In this document: in pieces, positions 44,938 through 54,889 of the stretch | How the letters are laid out: each line of letters opens with the position of its first letter | Position numbering within the stretch: the stretch's first letter is position 1 | From: Marinomonas alcarazii | Lineage (GTDB): Bacteria > Pseudomonadota > Gammaproteobacteria > Pseudomonadales > Marinomonadaceae | Length of the DNA: 64,000 nucleotides | Assembly: GCF_003208215.1 (NCBI RefSeq) | Contig: NZ_QKLW01000001.1 | Coordinates: 976,850 to 1,040,849 of the forward strand | Direction: 5' to 3' | Program-made: the position numbers and the translations under genes | The notes under the pieces: model-generated | The model's input: the letters and a program-made list of their open reading frames with translations, nothing else | Told to the model about the DNA's origin: nothing | Databases searched by the model: none

Positions 44938-47513
44938 TTAGACACCTCCTGGCGTTTTTCCTTTAACTGGGAGACTTTCAATAATCGTAGTCGGTTAGCA
45001 TTCATGACAACAGTAACAGACGATAAAGACATAGCCGCACCAGCGATAACAGGACTCAAAAGCCAACCAGTAAAAGGAAACAACACACCAGCTGCTACCG
45101 GTATACCCAAACTGTTATAGGTGAATGCCCCCCATAGGTTTTGCTTGATATTACGCAAGGTTGCCGAGCTAATATCAATAACATCCGCCACACCGCGTAA
45201 ATCATTATGGATCAGAGTGATGTCAGCACTCTCCATAGCGACGTCTGTACCCGCGCCCATAGCAAATCCCACATCCGCTTGAGCCAATGCCGGTGCATCG
45301 TTAATTCCATCGCCAATCATGCCAACCACTTCGCCTTTAGACTGCAGCGCTTGGATCCAATTTAACTTATCATCCGGCATAAACTGCGCGTGGTAGTCAT
45401 CGATGCCTACATGATCAGCCACAGCCTTTGCTGTCTCTGGATTATCGCCGGTGAGCATCACAACTTTTAAACCTTGATCTTTAAAATGTTCAATGACAGA
45501 TTTAACTCCCGCCTTAATTGGATCCTCTATAAAGAAGATCGCCAATACATGCGTAGTATCAGATAAATAGACACGAGTCGTGCTTTTAACGCCCTCGTCG
45601 CTTTGTGCCATATTTAGGTCAATAGCATGCTCTTTCATTAAACGTTGGTTGCCTAATAAATAGGTTTTACCATCGTATACCACTTTAGCGCCCAAACCAC
45701 TGAGCGACTCAAAACGCTCCAATTTAATACTATGCTTTTTGTGTGAATCAAAATGAGCCAATAGCGCGTCAGCCAAAGGATGATTTGCTTGTGATTCTAT
45801 TGCCGTGACAATTTGACCAACAAACTCTTCCTGAGCGCGCTCAGCTATCTGCTGATGAACCACTTTCGGCTTTCCTTCGGTTATGGTTCCAGTTTTATCC
45901 AAAACGATCACAGACAATTCACTGGCTCGCTGTAAAGCTTCACCATTGCGAATCAGACCACCATACTCTGCGGCTTTACCAATACCAATCATGGTAGAAA
46001 TGGGTGTTGCCAACCCCAAAGCGCAAGGGCAAGCAATGATGAGAACCGAAATCGTCGTCACTAGCATATATGACAGCGCCGCATCATTTCCAAAGTTAAA
46101 CCAAGCTAGCGCGGTAACAATAGCGATAATGATCACACTAGGAACAAATACAGCGGAGACTTTATCCGCCAAGACGCTGATTGGTGGCTTAGAATTCTGA
46201 GCCTTGCCAACCATAGTAATAATTTGAGCCAGAAGCGTATCCGCCCCTACTCGAGTTGCTTTAAATAATAAACTTCCCTGACCATTTACAGTGCCAGCCG
46301 ACAATACACTGCCTTGGTGTTTTTCGATGGGCTCAGCCTCGCCCGTTAGCATAGATTCATTTACGGTGGAGGAGCCTTCGACTACTTCACCATCAACCGG
46401 AACCTTATCCCCTGCACGAACTCGCAAGATATCATTTACTTTGATGTCGGCTACAGGCACGCGAGTCTCAGAGTCCCCCTCAACCTTGGTTGCCATCTTG
46501 GGACGTAAATCTAATAAACGATGCAAAGCCTTGCTGGTTTTACGACGCGCACTTAACTCTAACGCTTGCCCCAAGTTAATTAGGCCGATAATCATAACGG
46601 CCGCTTCAAAATACAGATGCTGTGTATTATCTGGAAACCACTGGCTTGGTGCTAAAATCACTAGCATGGAATATAACCAAGCGCTTCCCGTACCTAATGC
46701 GATAAGTAGATCCATATTCGCTTGATGATTACGAAACGCCTTCCACGCTCCGCGAAAATAATGCCGTCCTGCACTGATCATGATTAGCAAGGTGATTAAG
46801 CCGATGATTCCCCACACGACTTTTTCGGTGAACGTGCTCACCATCATATCCCCACCTAAAACGCCATAAAGCATTAAAGGAACACCCAACCCCAAGCCAA
46901 GAATCGACGATTTTTTCTTATGCTGGTATTCCTGCTGTTCTCTTGCTTGACGCTCTTCCTGACTTTTTTCTGCATCAACAATAAGGCTTGCTTGGTAACC
47001 TGATTTTTCGACAGCCTTAATGAGTTCTTCTACCTTCCCCTTGCTGATTACTTGAGCGGTGTGACTGGCAAAATTCACTTCAGCAGACACTACATCTTCT
47101 GCATTATTCAGCGCTTTTTGAACCGTATTAACACAGCCCGCACAGGTCATTCCAGCAATTGATAGCTGGTAACTTTGAGTGTCTGTGGTTTGATCTGAAG
47201 TGGCCTGCTCTTTTTCGCTGCCAGTTTCCAGGGCCTGTTTTTCTTCTGCTTCACTTTTTTGAGCATGCTCATCATTAAACAAACCTTGAAACTCAAAACC
47301 TGCCTTTGTAACACTCTCCTCAATTTCAGCTAGTGGTAAATCAGACGTCACCAACAACTGTTCTTGTTTAGGAATGCCCTCAACTTGCGCTTCTGGACTT
47401 TTCACCTGAATGAATTTGCGAACTTTTGAGACACAGCCTTGGCATGACATACCGGTCACTCTTAGCGTTAGCTCGACTTTTTGATCAGATGATTTTGATG
47501 CTGAATCTGTCAT
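44934..47513 (-). CDS. copA: copper-exporting P1B-type ATPase
   Basis: An 859-aa heavy-metal ATPase with two N-terminal HMA domains (TGMSCQGC and AGMTCAGC), TM6 motif CPCALGLATP, phosphorylation site DKTGTITEG and hinge GDGINDAPALAQ. Cu+ subgroup residues are present: N-x6-YN-x4-P in TM7 and P-x6-MSLSS in TM8. It should export Cu+ from the cytoplasm. I use ATG 47513, behind AAGGAAAG, rather than an earlier start overlapping the regulator gene. The acidic linker between the HMA domains is Gln/Glu/Lys-rich. It is preceded by a MerR regulator and followed by a small membrane protein. Confidence 0.94.
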   Translation of the reverse strand: MTDSASKSSDQKVELTLRVTGMSCQGCVSKVRKFIQVKSPEAQVEGIPKQEQLLVTSDLPLAEIEESVTKAGFEFQGLFNDEHAQKSEAEEKQALETGSEKEQATSDQTTDTQSYQLSIAGMTCAGCVNTVQKALNNAEDVVSAEVNFASHTAQVISKGKVEELIKAVEKSGYQASLIVDAEKSQEERQAREQQEYQHKKKSSILGLGLGVPLMLYGVLGGDMMVSTFTEKVVWGIIGLITLLIMISAGRHYFRGAWKAFRNHQANMDLLIALGTGSAWLYSMLVILAPSQWFPDNTQHLYFEAAVMIIGLINLGQALELSARRKTSKALHRLLDLRPKMATKVEGDSETRVPVADIKVNDILRVRAGDKVPVDGEVVEGSSTVNESMLTGEAEPIEKHQGSVLSAGTVNGQGSLLFKATRVGADTLLAQIITMVGKAQNSKPPISVLADKVSAVFVPSVIIIAIVTALAWFNFGNDAALSYMLVTTISVLIIACPCALGLATPISTMIGIGKAAEYGGLIRNGEALQRASELSVIVLDKTGTITEGKPKVVHQQIAERAQEEFVGQIVTAIESQANHPLADALLAHFDSHKKHSIKLERFESLSGLGAKVVYDGKTYLLGNQRLMKEHAIDLNMAQSDEGVKSTTRVYLSDTTHVLAIFFIEDPIKAGVKSVIEHFKDQGLKVVMLTGDNPETAKAVADHVGIDDYHAQFMPDDKLNWIQALQSKGEVVGMIGDGINDAPALAQADVGFAMGAGTDVAMESADITLIHNDLRGVADVIDISSATLRNIKQNLWGAFTYNSLGIPVAAGVLFPFTGWLLSPVIAGAAMSLSSVTVVMNANRLRLLKVSQLKEKRQEVSK

Positions 47514-47547
47514 ATGCTCTTTCCTTCTAATCTCGTCATGACGCGCT

Positions 47548-47958
47548 TCACTTTGTATTTTCCCATTCTTCAATCAAACAACAAATCGAATGGCCATCAG
47601 GCGCACCGTTTGGCATGTGCTCCCACGCAGCTAGAGCCTCTTCCATTTTGATTAAATGCGCTTGCAATTGAGCTATTTTTAATTTGGTTTCAGGCACCTT
47701 CTTTTCCAGAAGGTCACGAACCATTGGGCAAGGTGAATCGCCACTATCGGATTGCTGAAAAATCTCTTCGATCTGTTTTAAGCTAAAACCTAATTCACTG
47801 GCTTGACGGATGAAATTCAATCGCTGCAATGCCACTTTGTCGTAGAGCTGATATCCATTATTCGGATCACGCTCAGCATGGATTAACCCAAGCCTAGTGT
47901 AGTGACGAACTGTCTCAGTCGTAACCTTGCCTATTTTAGCTAGCTCACTCACTCGCAT
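47548..47958 (-). CDS. MerR family metal-responsive regulator
   Basis: A 136-aa MerR protein: winged HTH VSELAKIGKVTTETVRHYTRLGL at the N terminus, a dimer helix, and a C-terminal metal region. Cysteines are C77 (in SPCPMV), C126 and C127 (in SICCLIEEW). Position 77 is Ser in Cu+ sensors such as CueR and Cys in divalent sensors such as ZntR, CadR and PbrR. So metal choice is uncertain, although the regulated ATPase has Cu+ signatures. It is the first gene of the operon, behind a MerR-type promoter that it should bind. Confidence 0.9.
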   Translation of the reverse strand: MRVSELAKIGKVTTETVRHYTRLGLIHAERDPNNGYQLYDKVALQRLNFIRQASELGFSLKQIEEIFQQSDSGDSPCPMVRDLLEKKVPETKLKIAQLQAHLIKMEEALAAWEHMPNGAPDGHSICCLIEEWENTK

Positions 47959-48001
47959 AGGGACCCCCTTTAGCTTCTTTTAAGTTTTCATCATAACGCT
48001 A

Positions 48002-48032
48002 GTGTAAAACCTATGTGTAGCACATAGGTCAA
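48002..48032 (-). promoter_or_regulatory. MerR-type promoter with dyad operator
   Basis: On the minus strand: -35 TTGACC (48032-48027), a 19-bp spacer and -10 TTACAC (48007-48002). The spacer and -35 contain a perfect dyad, ACCTATGTG and CACATAGGT around three bases (48009-48029). The overlong spacer and central dyad are the hallmark of MerR-activated promoters such as E. coli copA. Confidence 0.9.
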
Positions 48033-48065
48033 GCTGATATTAATTCCTTGGTAAAAATTTAGCGC

Positions 48066-48098
48066 AAAAAAAACCGAGTTCATTATGAACTCGGTTTT
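48066..48098 (-). terminator. rho-independent terminator after ndh
   Basis: Stem AAAACCGAGTTCA / TGAACTCGGTTTT; on the minus strand it ends in eight T. It may also block readthrough from the metal-operon side. Confidence 0.92.
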
Positions 48099-48123
48099 GT
48101 ATGGGGCACTTTAAAAGAAAAGA

Positions 48124-49413
48124 TCAGTGCAACTTCAGTTTTGGCTTAACGACCTTGCCAATTTTTTGTGCAGCCATAATCACCGTCGCTTTCAACCAGC
48201 CATGAATTGCAATGAGATGAAGTCTGTACAGAGAAACATAAACGAAACGAGCGATACGGCCCTCTATAAACATGGAGCCACCCATTAAATTTCCCATTAG
48301 ATTACCCACTGTACTATAGCGGCTCAAATTCACCAGAGAGCCATAATCTTTGTAGGTATATTCTTTAAGCGGCTCGCTCAAAAATGACGCCTTGATATTA
48401 TCAAATACAAGGGCTGCCATTTGGTGAGCTGATTGTGCTCTTGGCGGCACAAAAGAGCCATCGGCTTGCTCACATGCGCAACAATCACCTATGACATAAA
48501 TATTGTCAAAGTTTGTCGTTTGCAGGGTTCCTTTGACTAATATTTGATTGTTACGTGTGGTCTCAAAACCTTCGATATCCGCCACAAAATCCGGTGCTTT
48601 AACACCAGCAGCCCAAATCATTAGGTCAGCTTCAATGTTTCCCTCATCGGCAGTTTGGAAGCCACCGTCGTAAGCACGCACAACTCGCGTGTTTTGACTT
48701 ACCGTAACACCAAGACGAATCAGCTCTTTAGTCGCCAAGGAAGCAATACGGTCAGGCAGCGCAGGAAGAATTCGTTGACCAGCTTCAATTAATTGCACTT
48801 GAACTCGTTTACCTGACATTTCAGGCATACCATAAGCTTTAAGCATGTCAGCCACATGAAATAATTCAGCCGATAATTCAACGCCTGTAGCTCCCCCTCC
48901 AACAATGGCAAGTTTGAGTTTAGCGTCTGTGCCTTCTTGATGAACTCGTAAAAACTGATTCAATAAGGCTTGCTGGAAGCGTTCGGCTTGTTTGTGGGAA
49001 TCAAGAAAGTAGCAATGATCTGAGACACCTGGCGTGCCAAAATCATTACTCACACTACCAACAGCCATAATCAGTATGTCATAGGAAATGGTGCGTTCTG
49101 GCAAAACAACATGCCCCATATCATCTGATAAAGAATCCAATCGTAACGTTCGAGCTTCAGGATCAACACCCATCAAAGTGCCTAACTGAAATTGGTAATG
49201 ATGCTTTGCGGCATGAGCCCGATAATTCAAACCATCGCTGTTTATATCTAACGAGCCAGTCGCAACTTCATGCAGCAGCGGCTTCCAAATGTGAGTCTGA
49301 CTTCGATCAATCAGCACAACATCAGCTTGACGCTTTTTCCCAAAGGCGTGTCCTAACTTGGTGACTAACTCCAAGCCACCAGCACCACCGCCAACAACAA
49401 CGATTTTCTTCAT
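48124..49413 (-). CDS. ndh: type II NADH dehydrogenase
   Basis: A 429-aa non-proton-pumping NADH:quinone oxidoreductase. The FAD motif VVGGGAGGLELVTKLG is at the N terminus, a second GxGxxG for NADH is AIVGGGATGVELSAEL, and FAD contacts YVIGDCCA lie near residue 310. The C-terminal part is amphipathic for membrane attachment. It oxidises NADH to quinol. It is monocistronic with its own terminator. Confidence 0.94.
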   Translation of the reverse strand: MKKIVVVGGGAGGLELVTKLGHAFGKKRQADVVLIDRSQTHIWKPLLHEVATGSLDINSDGLNYRAHAAKHHYQFQLGTLMGVDPEARTLRLDSLSDDMGHVVLPERTISYDILIMAVGSVSNDFGTPGVSDHCYFLDSHKQAERFQQALLNQFLRVHQEGTDAKLKLAIVGGGATGVELSAELFHVADMLKAYGMPEMSGKRVQVQLIEAGQRILPALPDRIASLATKELIRLGVTVSQNTRVVRAYDGGFQTADEGNIEADLMIWAAGVKAPDFVADIEGFETTRNNQILVKGTLQTTNFDNIYVIGDCCACEQADGSFVPPRAQSAHQMAALVFDNIKASFLSEPLKEYTYKDYGSLVNLSRYSTVGNLMGNLMGGSMFIEGRIARFVYVSLYRLHLIAIHGWLKATVIMAAQKIGKVVKPKLKLH

Positions 49414-49500
49414 ACAAAATCACCTATAAACATTGAATAATTTGGAAAGCATTCATTAACCTACTTTCCAAATTATTCATGAGACTTTACTTACCCGTTT

Positions 49501-49950
49501 TTATTTCACTCGTTGCGCCAGGAGCTTATCCAATGTATTTGCAAACGCCATTCTATCTTGCTGACTAAATGTCGCTGGTCCACCCATCTGCACACCAGAT
49601 GAACGCATCTGCTCCATGAAGTCTCGCATCCCTAAGCGCTGCTTTATGTTTTCTTTGGTATAAAGTTCACCACGAGGGTTTATCGCTAACGCACCTTTCT
49701 CAATCACGTCCGATGCTAAAGGAATATCCGCAGTAATGACCAAGTCCTGATTATCGATATTATCGACTATGTAGTTATCAGCAACATCAAAGCCAGAACT
49801 AACGACACGTCGCTCAATCCATTTTGATGGGGGAATAGAGATGGCTTGATTAGCCACTAAGATACAAGGAATTTCAACTCGCTCAGCGGCACGAAAAAGA
49901 ATGGTTTTTATAACATTAGGACAGGCGTCAGCGTCGACCCACAAGCGCAT
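49501..49950 (-). CDS. YaiI/YqxD family (UPF0178) protein
   Basis: A 149-aa protein of the UPF0178 group (NYN/PIN-like fold). The starting motif is [10 protein letters not shown], then [16 protein letters not shown], acidic residues that suggest a metal-dependent nuclease site, though activity is not proven. ATG 49950 follows AGGGGAAT; an earlier in-frame ATG would add eight residues. No partner gene is adjacent. Confidence 0.86.
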   Translation of the reverse strand: MRLWVDADACPNVIKTILFRAAERVEIPCILVANQAISIPPSKWIERRVVSSGFDVADNYIVDNIDNQDLVITADIPLASDVIEKGALAINPRGELYTKENIKQRLGMRDFMEQMRSSGVQMGGPATFSQQDRMAFANTLDKLLAQRVK

Positions 49951-50066
49951 AGGATTCCCCTTTTTGTAGGGCACTATTATTGATCAGTCGAAATATGAAA
50001 TCCAGTGATGAATAAGAACAAACGGAGCACATATCAGCAATCCGTTTGTTCATACACTTTCAGATA

Positions 50067-51716
50067 CTACATATTTGGGTAATTTGGACCACCAGAACCT
50101 TCTGGCGTTACCCAAGTAATATTTTGTGCAGGGTCTTTGATATCACACGTTTTACAATGAACACAGTTTTGCGAATTAATTTGAAAAATAGATTCGTTAT
50201 TGGCCTCTACTACCTCGTACACCCCTGCCGGACAATATCGTTGTGCAGGCTCATTGTATTTAGGTAGATTGCTCTGTATTGGTATTGCCGCATCTTTTAG
50301 CTTTAGGTGACAAGGCTGATTTTCTTCATGATTTGTATTCGACAAGAACACAGAAGATAATTTATCAAAGCTTAGTAAGCCATCCGGCTTTTTATATTCT
50401 GGTGCCACGTGCTTTTCGGCTAACTCCATGCAAGCATAATCTGGCGTCATATCCTTAAACGTAAGGGGTAAATTACCCGAAAAGACATTTTGATCTAACC
50501 AGTTATAAGCTCCCCCCCAGAAAGTACCAAACTTATGCATAACGGGGACAAAGTTACGCGCTTGCTGCAACTCTTTTCCAAGCCACGAATCTTTCAACGC
50601 GTCATTAAATTGCAGCAACTCTTTTGGTGATGTTTCCAGCTGCAGCGCATCAAAAACACTTTCTGCTGCAATCATACCGCTTTTCATAGCCGTATGAGTT
50701 CCTTTAATTTTGGCAGGATTTAACGTACCCGCATCACAACCAATGAGCAATCCGCCAGGGAAGCTCATTTTAGGCAAAGAAGCCCAACCACCTTTTGCGA
50801 TCGCTCTAGCACCATAAGAAACACGTTTAGCGCCTTTCAAATGCTCGGCAACAACAGGGTGATGCTTATATTTTTGGAACTCATCATAAGGACTGAGATA
50901 AGGATTTTTATAGTTCAGATCGACGATCAGCCCAACAACCACTTGGTTGTTTTCTAGATGATACAAAAATCCACCACCTCCAGCTTCGCTCCCTAATGGC
51001 CATCCAGCTGTATGGATAACCGTACCAGGCTTACTTTGCCCTTCTGGTACATCCCATAGCTCTTTGATACCAAGTCCATAATGCTGAGGGGCTTTATTTT
51101 TATCTAACTCAAAGCGCGCAATAAGCTCTTTGCCAAGATGTCCGCGACAACCTTCTGAAAAAATAGTGTACTTGGCTTTAAGTATCATACCAGGCATGAA
51201 TCCGTCTTTTTCAGAGCCATCCTCAGCACGGCCCATATCTCCGGTAATCACACCTTCTACATTCCCTTCATCATCATAGGCAACTTGAGCCGCTGAAAAC
51301 CCTGGAAAAACTTCAACACCGAGCGATTCGGCTTGTTCTGACAACCAGCGGCAAAGATTACCAAGGCTAATAATGTAATTGCCATCATTATGCAGCGTTT
51401 TTGGCATCATCCAATTAGCGAATTTTTTTGAGGAAGTGTCAGAGCCAAGCCAATGTAGCTCGTCCACGTTCACTTTGGTGTTAAGCGGCGCTCCCATTTC
51501 TTGCCATTCGGGAAAGAGTTCGGTGAGAGCGATTGGGTCAACAACGGCACCAGATAGAATGTGCGCTCCTATTTCAGAACCTTTTTCAACCAAACAGACA
51601 CTAATTTCTTTTTCTTCAGCTTGTGCTTTTTGCATAATTCGACAAGCGGCAGACAAGCCAGCAGGCCCACCACCAACGATCAAAACATCAAATTCCATTA
51701 CTTCTCTATCTGACAT
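50067..51716 (-). CDS. electron transfer flavoprotein-ubiquinone oxidoreductase
   Basis: ETF-QO (549 aa) passes electrons from ETF to ubiquinone in fatty-acid and amino-acid oxidation. The N-terminal FAD motif is VLIVGGGPAGLSAACRI; the C-terminal [4Fe-4S] ligands are in RYCPAGVYE and NCVHCKTCDIKDP. At 549 aa it is close to the usual length. It is encoded 64 bases downstream of an acyl-CoA dehydrogenase on the same strand, which would feed electrons to it through ETF; etfAB are not in the window. Confidence 0.95.
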   Translation of the reverse strand: MSDREVMEFDVLIVGGGPAGLSAACRIMQKAQAEEKEISVCLVEKGSEIGAHILSGAVVDPIALTELFPEWQEMGAPLNTKVNVDELHWLGSDTSSKKFANWMMPKTLHNDGNYIISLGNLCRWLSEQAESLGVEVFPGFSAAQVAYDDEGNVEGVITGDMGRAEDGSEKDGFMPGMILKAKYTIFSEGCRGHLGKELIARFELDKNKAPQHYGLGIKELWDVPEGQSKPGTVIHTAGWPLGSEAGGGGFLYHLENNQVVVGLIVDLNYKNPYLSPYDEFQKYKHHPVVAEHLKGAKRVSYGARAIAKGGWASLPKMSFPGGLLIGCDAGTLNPAKIKGTHTAMKSGMIAAESVFDALQLETSPKELLQFNDALKDSWLGKELQQARNFVPVMHKFGTFWGGAYNWLDQNVFSGNLPLTFKDMTPDYACMELAEKHVAPEYKKPDGLLSFDKLSSVFLSNTNHEENQPCHLKLKDAAIPIQSNLPKYNEPAQRYCPAGVYEVVEANNESIFQINSQNCVHCKTCDIKDPAQNITWVTPEGSGGPNYPNM

Positions 51717-51780
51717 GTTTTGTCTCCCTATAAGGATGCGTTTTTATTTTTAGGGCATTCTTTATAATTTTATAATATTG

Positions 51781-53550
51781 TTATCGATTGAAAGCGCTTT
51801 TGTTTAGTTTGTCAACAGTTTGAGAACCAAACATTATTGAGTGGCTGTAACCAAACGCTCGCGGCAAAACGTGATCACAGTAAAAGGCGACAGAATGCTC
51901 CCAAGAAGCTTTTTGTTCATCATCTAAATTACCGTCATTTTGCGCGGCCTCTAATGCCCTTACTTGTAACCAACCACCAATCAAATAGCCCATGAGCATC
52001 ATATAAGAATACGCCAAGCCAGTGCCTAATACTGGGTTCTTTTTCATTTCAGCCAAACAGTTTTGTGTAGCGGCTTTGGCTAACTCCAAAACATGTTGAA
52101 CTTTTTCAGTGTAACCACTAACAGATGTTTTCTTCCACTCCGCAAGCTCTGCTTCTATATCCTCTAATAAAGACAGCATGGCAGCCCCTTTATCAGAGTG
52201 CAATTTACGGCCAATCAAATCGATTGCTTGTATGCCGTTTGTCCCCTCATAAATGGGTAAAATTCGAGCATCACGAGCGTGCTGAGCAACCCCTGTTTCT
52301 TCAATGAATCCCATGCCTCCATGCACTTGAATCGCTAGAGAAGTAATCTCTTGGGCCTGCTCAGTAATCCAGCCTTTAACAATAGGTGTATATAGAGCAG
52401 TTCTGGCAATAGCACGCTGTTGATCTTCTCCTGATGCAAAATGAGACATATCATTCTCTACTGCCGCCACATAAATAAGCGAGCGCATTGCATCAATCTG
52501 CGACTTCATTGTCATCAACATACGAAGTACGTCTGGGTGTTCAATAATAGCTGCCCGCTCGGTACGCTCCGCGTTCATTCCTTGCTTACGCTCTAGAGCA
52601 TAGGCTAATGCTTGCTGATATGCTCGCTCAGAGATGGCTAAGCCCTGCAAGCCGACTCCCTGTCTTGCATTATTCATCATAGTGAACATGGCTTTTATGC
52701 CTTCGTTTTCTTCACCTACTAGGTAACCTACAGCACCTTCTTTATCACCAAAGCTCATCACACAGGTAGGCGAAGCATGAATCCCCATTTTATGTTCTAC
52801 TGAAACCACCTGAACATCATTACGTTGACCTAGTTCACCTTGGTCATCCAGTAAAAATTTCGGCACGATGAATAACGAAATGCCTTTTACACCTTCAGGG
52901 GCATTTGGCAGACGGGCCAGCACCAAATGAATGATGTTGTCAGTCATCTGGTGATCGCCCCAAGTGATAAAGATTTTCTGACCTTTGATGCGGAATGCCT
53001 CCCCATCTGGGGTCGCTTTACAGGTAATCGCAGCTAGGTCAGAGCCAGCGTTAGGTTCAGTAAGATTCATTGTGCCAGCCCATTCGCCAGCCAACATTTT
53101 TGGAAGGTAAAGATTTTTAAGTTCGTCACTTGCGTGCAAGCTAATCGCTTCAATTGCGCCAAGGCTTAGTAAGGGGCACAAAGAAAAGGCTAAGTTAGCG
53201 GCTTGAACGCCTTCGTTCACGGCTGTTGCGACATAAGAAGGTAGACCTTGGCCACCGTATTCAGGGTCACCCGACAAACCTATCCATCCACCGTCTGAAT
53301 AGGCCTGAAAAGCCTCTTTGAAGCCTTTTGCTTCAATAACTTCACCCTTCTCAACACGAGACCCTTCTTTGTCTCCACTCGCATTGATAGGCGCAATCAC
53401 CTGTTCTGATAATTTGCCAGCTTCACCGAGAATCGCTTCTAATAGATCATTATCAACAGCGTCATCTAAATAAGGTGTAAGACGGTCAATTTTAGCGACA
53501 GAACGTAAACTGAATAAGATGTCATTGATTGGGTATAGGTATTCGCTCAT
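51781..53550 (-). CDS. acyl-CoA dehydrogenase
   Basis: A 589-aa FAD enzyme of the long bacterial acyl-CoA dehydrogenase group with an extra C-terminal domain (about residues 460-589). The FAD/substrate motifs are MNLTEPNAGSDLAAI and IFITWGDHQ; the catalytic glutamate is in PIYEGTNGIQAIDL. It opens beta-oxidation by forming the trans-2 double bond. The upstream divergent region holds the AraC-type gene at some distance; whether that regulator controls it is unknown. Confidence 0.92.
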   Translation of the reverse strand: MSEYLYPINDILFSLRSVAKIDRLTPYLDDAVDNDLLEAILGEAGKLSEQVIAPINASGDKEGSRVEKGEVIEAKGFKEAFQAYSDGGWIGLSGDPEYGGQGLPSYVATAVNEGVQAANLAFSLCPLLSLGAIEAISLHASDELKNLYLPKMLAGEWAGTMNLTEPNAGSDLAAITCKATPDGEAFRIKGQKIFITWGDHQMTDNIIHLVLARLPNAPEGVKGISLFIVPKFLLDDQGELGQRNDVQVVSVEHKMGIHASPTCVMSFGDKEGAVGYLVGEENEGIKAMFTMMNNARQGVGLQGLAISERAYQQALAYALERKQGMNAERTERAAIIEHPDVLRMLMTMKSQIDAMRSLIYVAAVENDMSHFASGEDQQRAIARTALYTPIVKGWITEQAQEITSLAIQVHGGMGFIEETGVAQHARDARILPIYEGTNGIQAIDLIGRKLHSDKGAAMLSLLEDIEAELAEWKKTSVSGYTEKVQHVLELAKAATQNCLAEMKKNPVLGTGLAYSYMMLMGYLIGGWLQVRALEAAQNDGNLDDEQKASWEHSVAFYCDHVLPRAFGYSHSIMFGSQTVDKLNKSAFNR

Positions 53551-53690
53551 TTTTTATTCTCCGGTTAGTTATCCGAGCGGATTTATACCTATAGAATGGA
53601 AAAATAAAGCCAATTTCTCAATAACAATTCAGACCTATATTTCTAACAAAAACATTCATGCTGTTTATTCAAAGGGTTCAACAGCCTAAT

Positions 53691-54761
53691 CTATAGGCGT
53701 TTCATCGCTTTACCGAATTTCAGGTATTCCTCACTTTTTCGATATTCACCTGGCGTCATACCAGTCCATTTTTTAAAGGATCTAAAAAATGCACTTGGCT
53801 CATCGAACCCCATTAATGCTGCAATATCATTGATACTAAGCTGTGGCGCATTCATATAAGTAATCGCCGCCTCTTTGCGGCAATCGTCTTTAATATTTTG
53901 ATAGGAAGTCTTTTCATCATTGAGACGACGACGTAATGTGGAGACACTCATATTAAGAGCGCTTGCCACTTCATCTGCACTTGGCATTTCACGAGAGAAA
54001 TCTTTCCCTAACATCGCCATCACTTGTGATTTAAGACTGTTATCATTTTCAACCATGACTAACAATTGATAAGGCGCCGTTTTTAAAAAACCTCTCAAGC
54101 TGTCTTCCGTTTGCACGATCGGCATATCAAGGTAACTAGCGGGGAAAACCAATGCATTGGCGTGTTGATTAAACTTAACTTCAGACTGGAACAATGTTTT
54201 GTAGTATTCGACATCATCGGGTCGTTCGCTAGTAAAGTAAGCCGCTTTTAAATTTAGTCGACGCCCTATCAACCAACAAATAAAATGGTGCCACATAGAC
54301 AGTGTGGTTCTTAATTGCTCATTTGATTCAGGCACGACAAGTTCATCAACACTCCCGTCGGATGAATCTAAGGCTGCAAACGTTACCATCGCAAAACGGC
54401 CCTTTTTAATTAGCACGGGCTTGACGGTTGGACCACGGCAAATTTCATAAAAATCACTGCAGCGATATAAAGCATGAGCAAGACTTCGCGCATGTATAAT
54501 GCATAAGCACATCATTCTAAAGGTACCATTAGGAACCTTTCCTCCGCTGAGCATGCCAAAAGATTCGTCCTGCATCAGCCACATGATTTTCTGATAAAGC
54601 ATGCCATATCGATATGCTGGAAAAGTGTCACCTTGCTCTAGCTCATCGTGTGTTAGTTCTAAGCTGTCTAATACTGCTTGGCGATCAAGCCCTTGACCTT
54701 CAACCGCCTTTAAAAGATATCGAACACTAGACATAGGAACAGAAGCTTTCACAGACATCAC
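53691..54761 (-). CDS. AraC family transcriptional regulator
   Basis: A 356-aa regulator with an N-terminal AraC-type 'arabinose-binding' domain (about residues 15-200, no known ligand) and two HTH motifs at about 255-345, the second reading INDIAALMGFDEPSAFFRSFKKWTGMTPGEYR. It resembles OruR/ArgR-like LuxR-neighbour regulators used for catabolic genes. It lies upstream of, and co-directional with, the acyl-CoA dehydrogenase gene, but the 140-base gap may hold a separate promoter. Confidence 0.87.
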   Translation of the reverse strand: MMSVKASVPMSSVRYLLKAVEGQGLDRQAVLDSLELTHDELEQGDTFPAYRYGMLYQKIMWLMQDESFGMLSGGKVPNGTFRMMCLCIIHARSLAHALYRCSDFYEICRGPTVKPVLIKKGRFAMVTFAALDSSDGSVDELVVPESNEQLRTTLSMWHHFICWLIGRRLNLKAAYFTSERPDDVEYYKTLFQSEVKFNQHANALVFPASYLDMPIVQTEDSLRGFLKTAPYQLLVMVENDNSLKSQVMAMLGKDFSREMPSADEVASALNMSVSTLRRRLNDEKTSYQNIKDDCRKEAAITYMNAPQLSINDIAALMGFDEPSAFFRSFKKWTGMTPGEYRKSEEYLKFGKAMKRL

Positions 54762-54816
54762 CTTATTTCACAAATGAACTTACTAAATTTTTATTTTACG
54801 GTGTTTTTTTTAACAT

Positions 54817-54847
54817 AAAAAAAGGCTGCATCTGCAGCCTTTTTTAT
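54817..54847. terminator. bidirectional terminator
   Basis: A-tract, GGCTGCA, TCTGCAGCC and T-tract. On the minus strand it ends the transcript of the basic 117-aa protein. Confidence 0.88.
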
Positions 54848-54889
54848 TTTACCTTCACTTACTAATTTTTTGCTTCAACTTTAATGAGC

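Noticed and set aside
44851..45120. An 89-residue open frame on the plus strand
   Set aside because: It is antisense to the end of copA and to the better supported 35-residue membrane protein.
47514..47573. Longer N terminus for CopA overlapping the regulator
   Set aside because: The ATG at 47513 has a better ribosome site, and the HMA domain begins soon after it.
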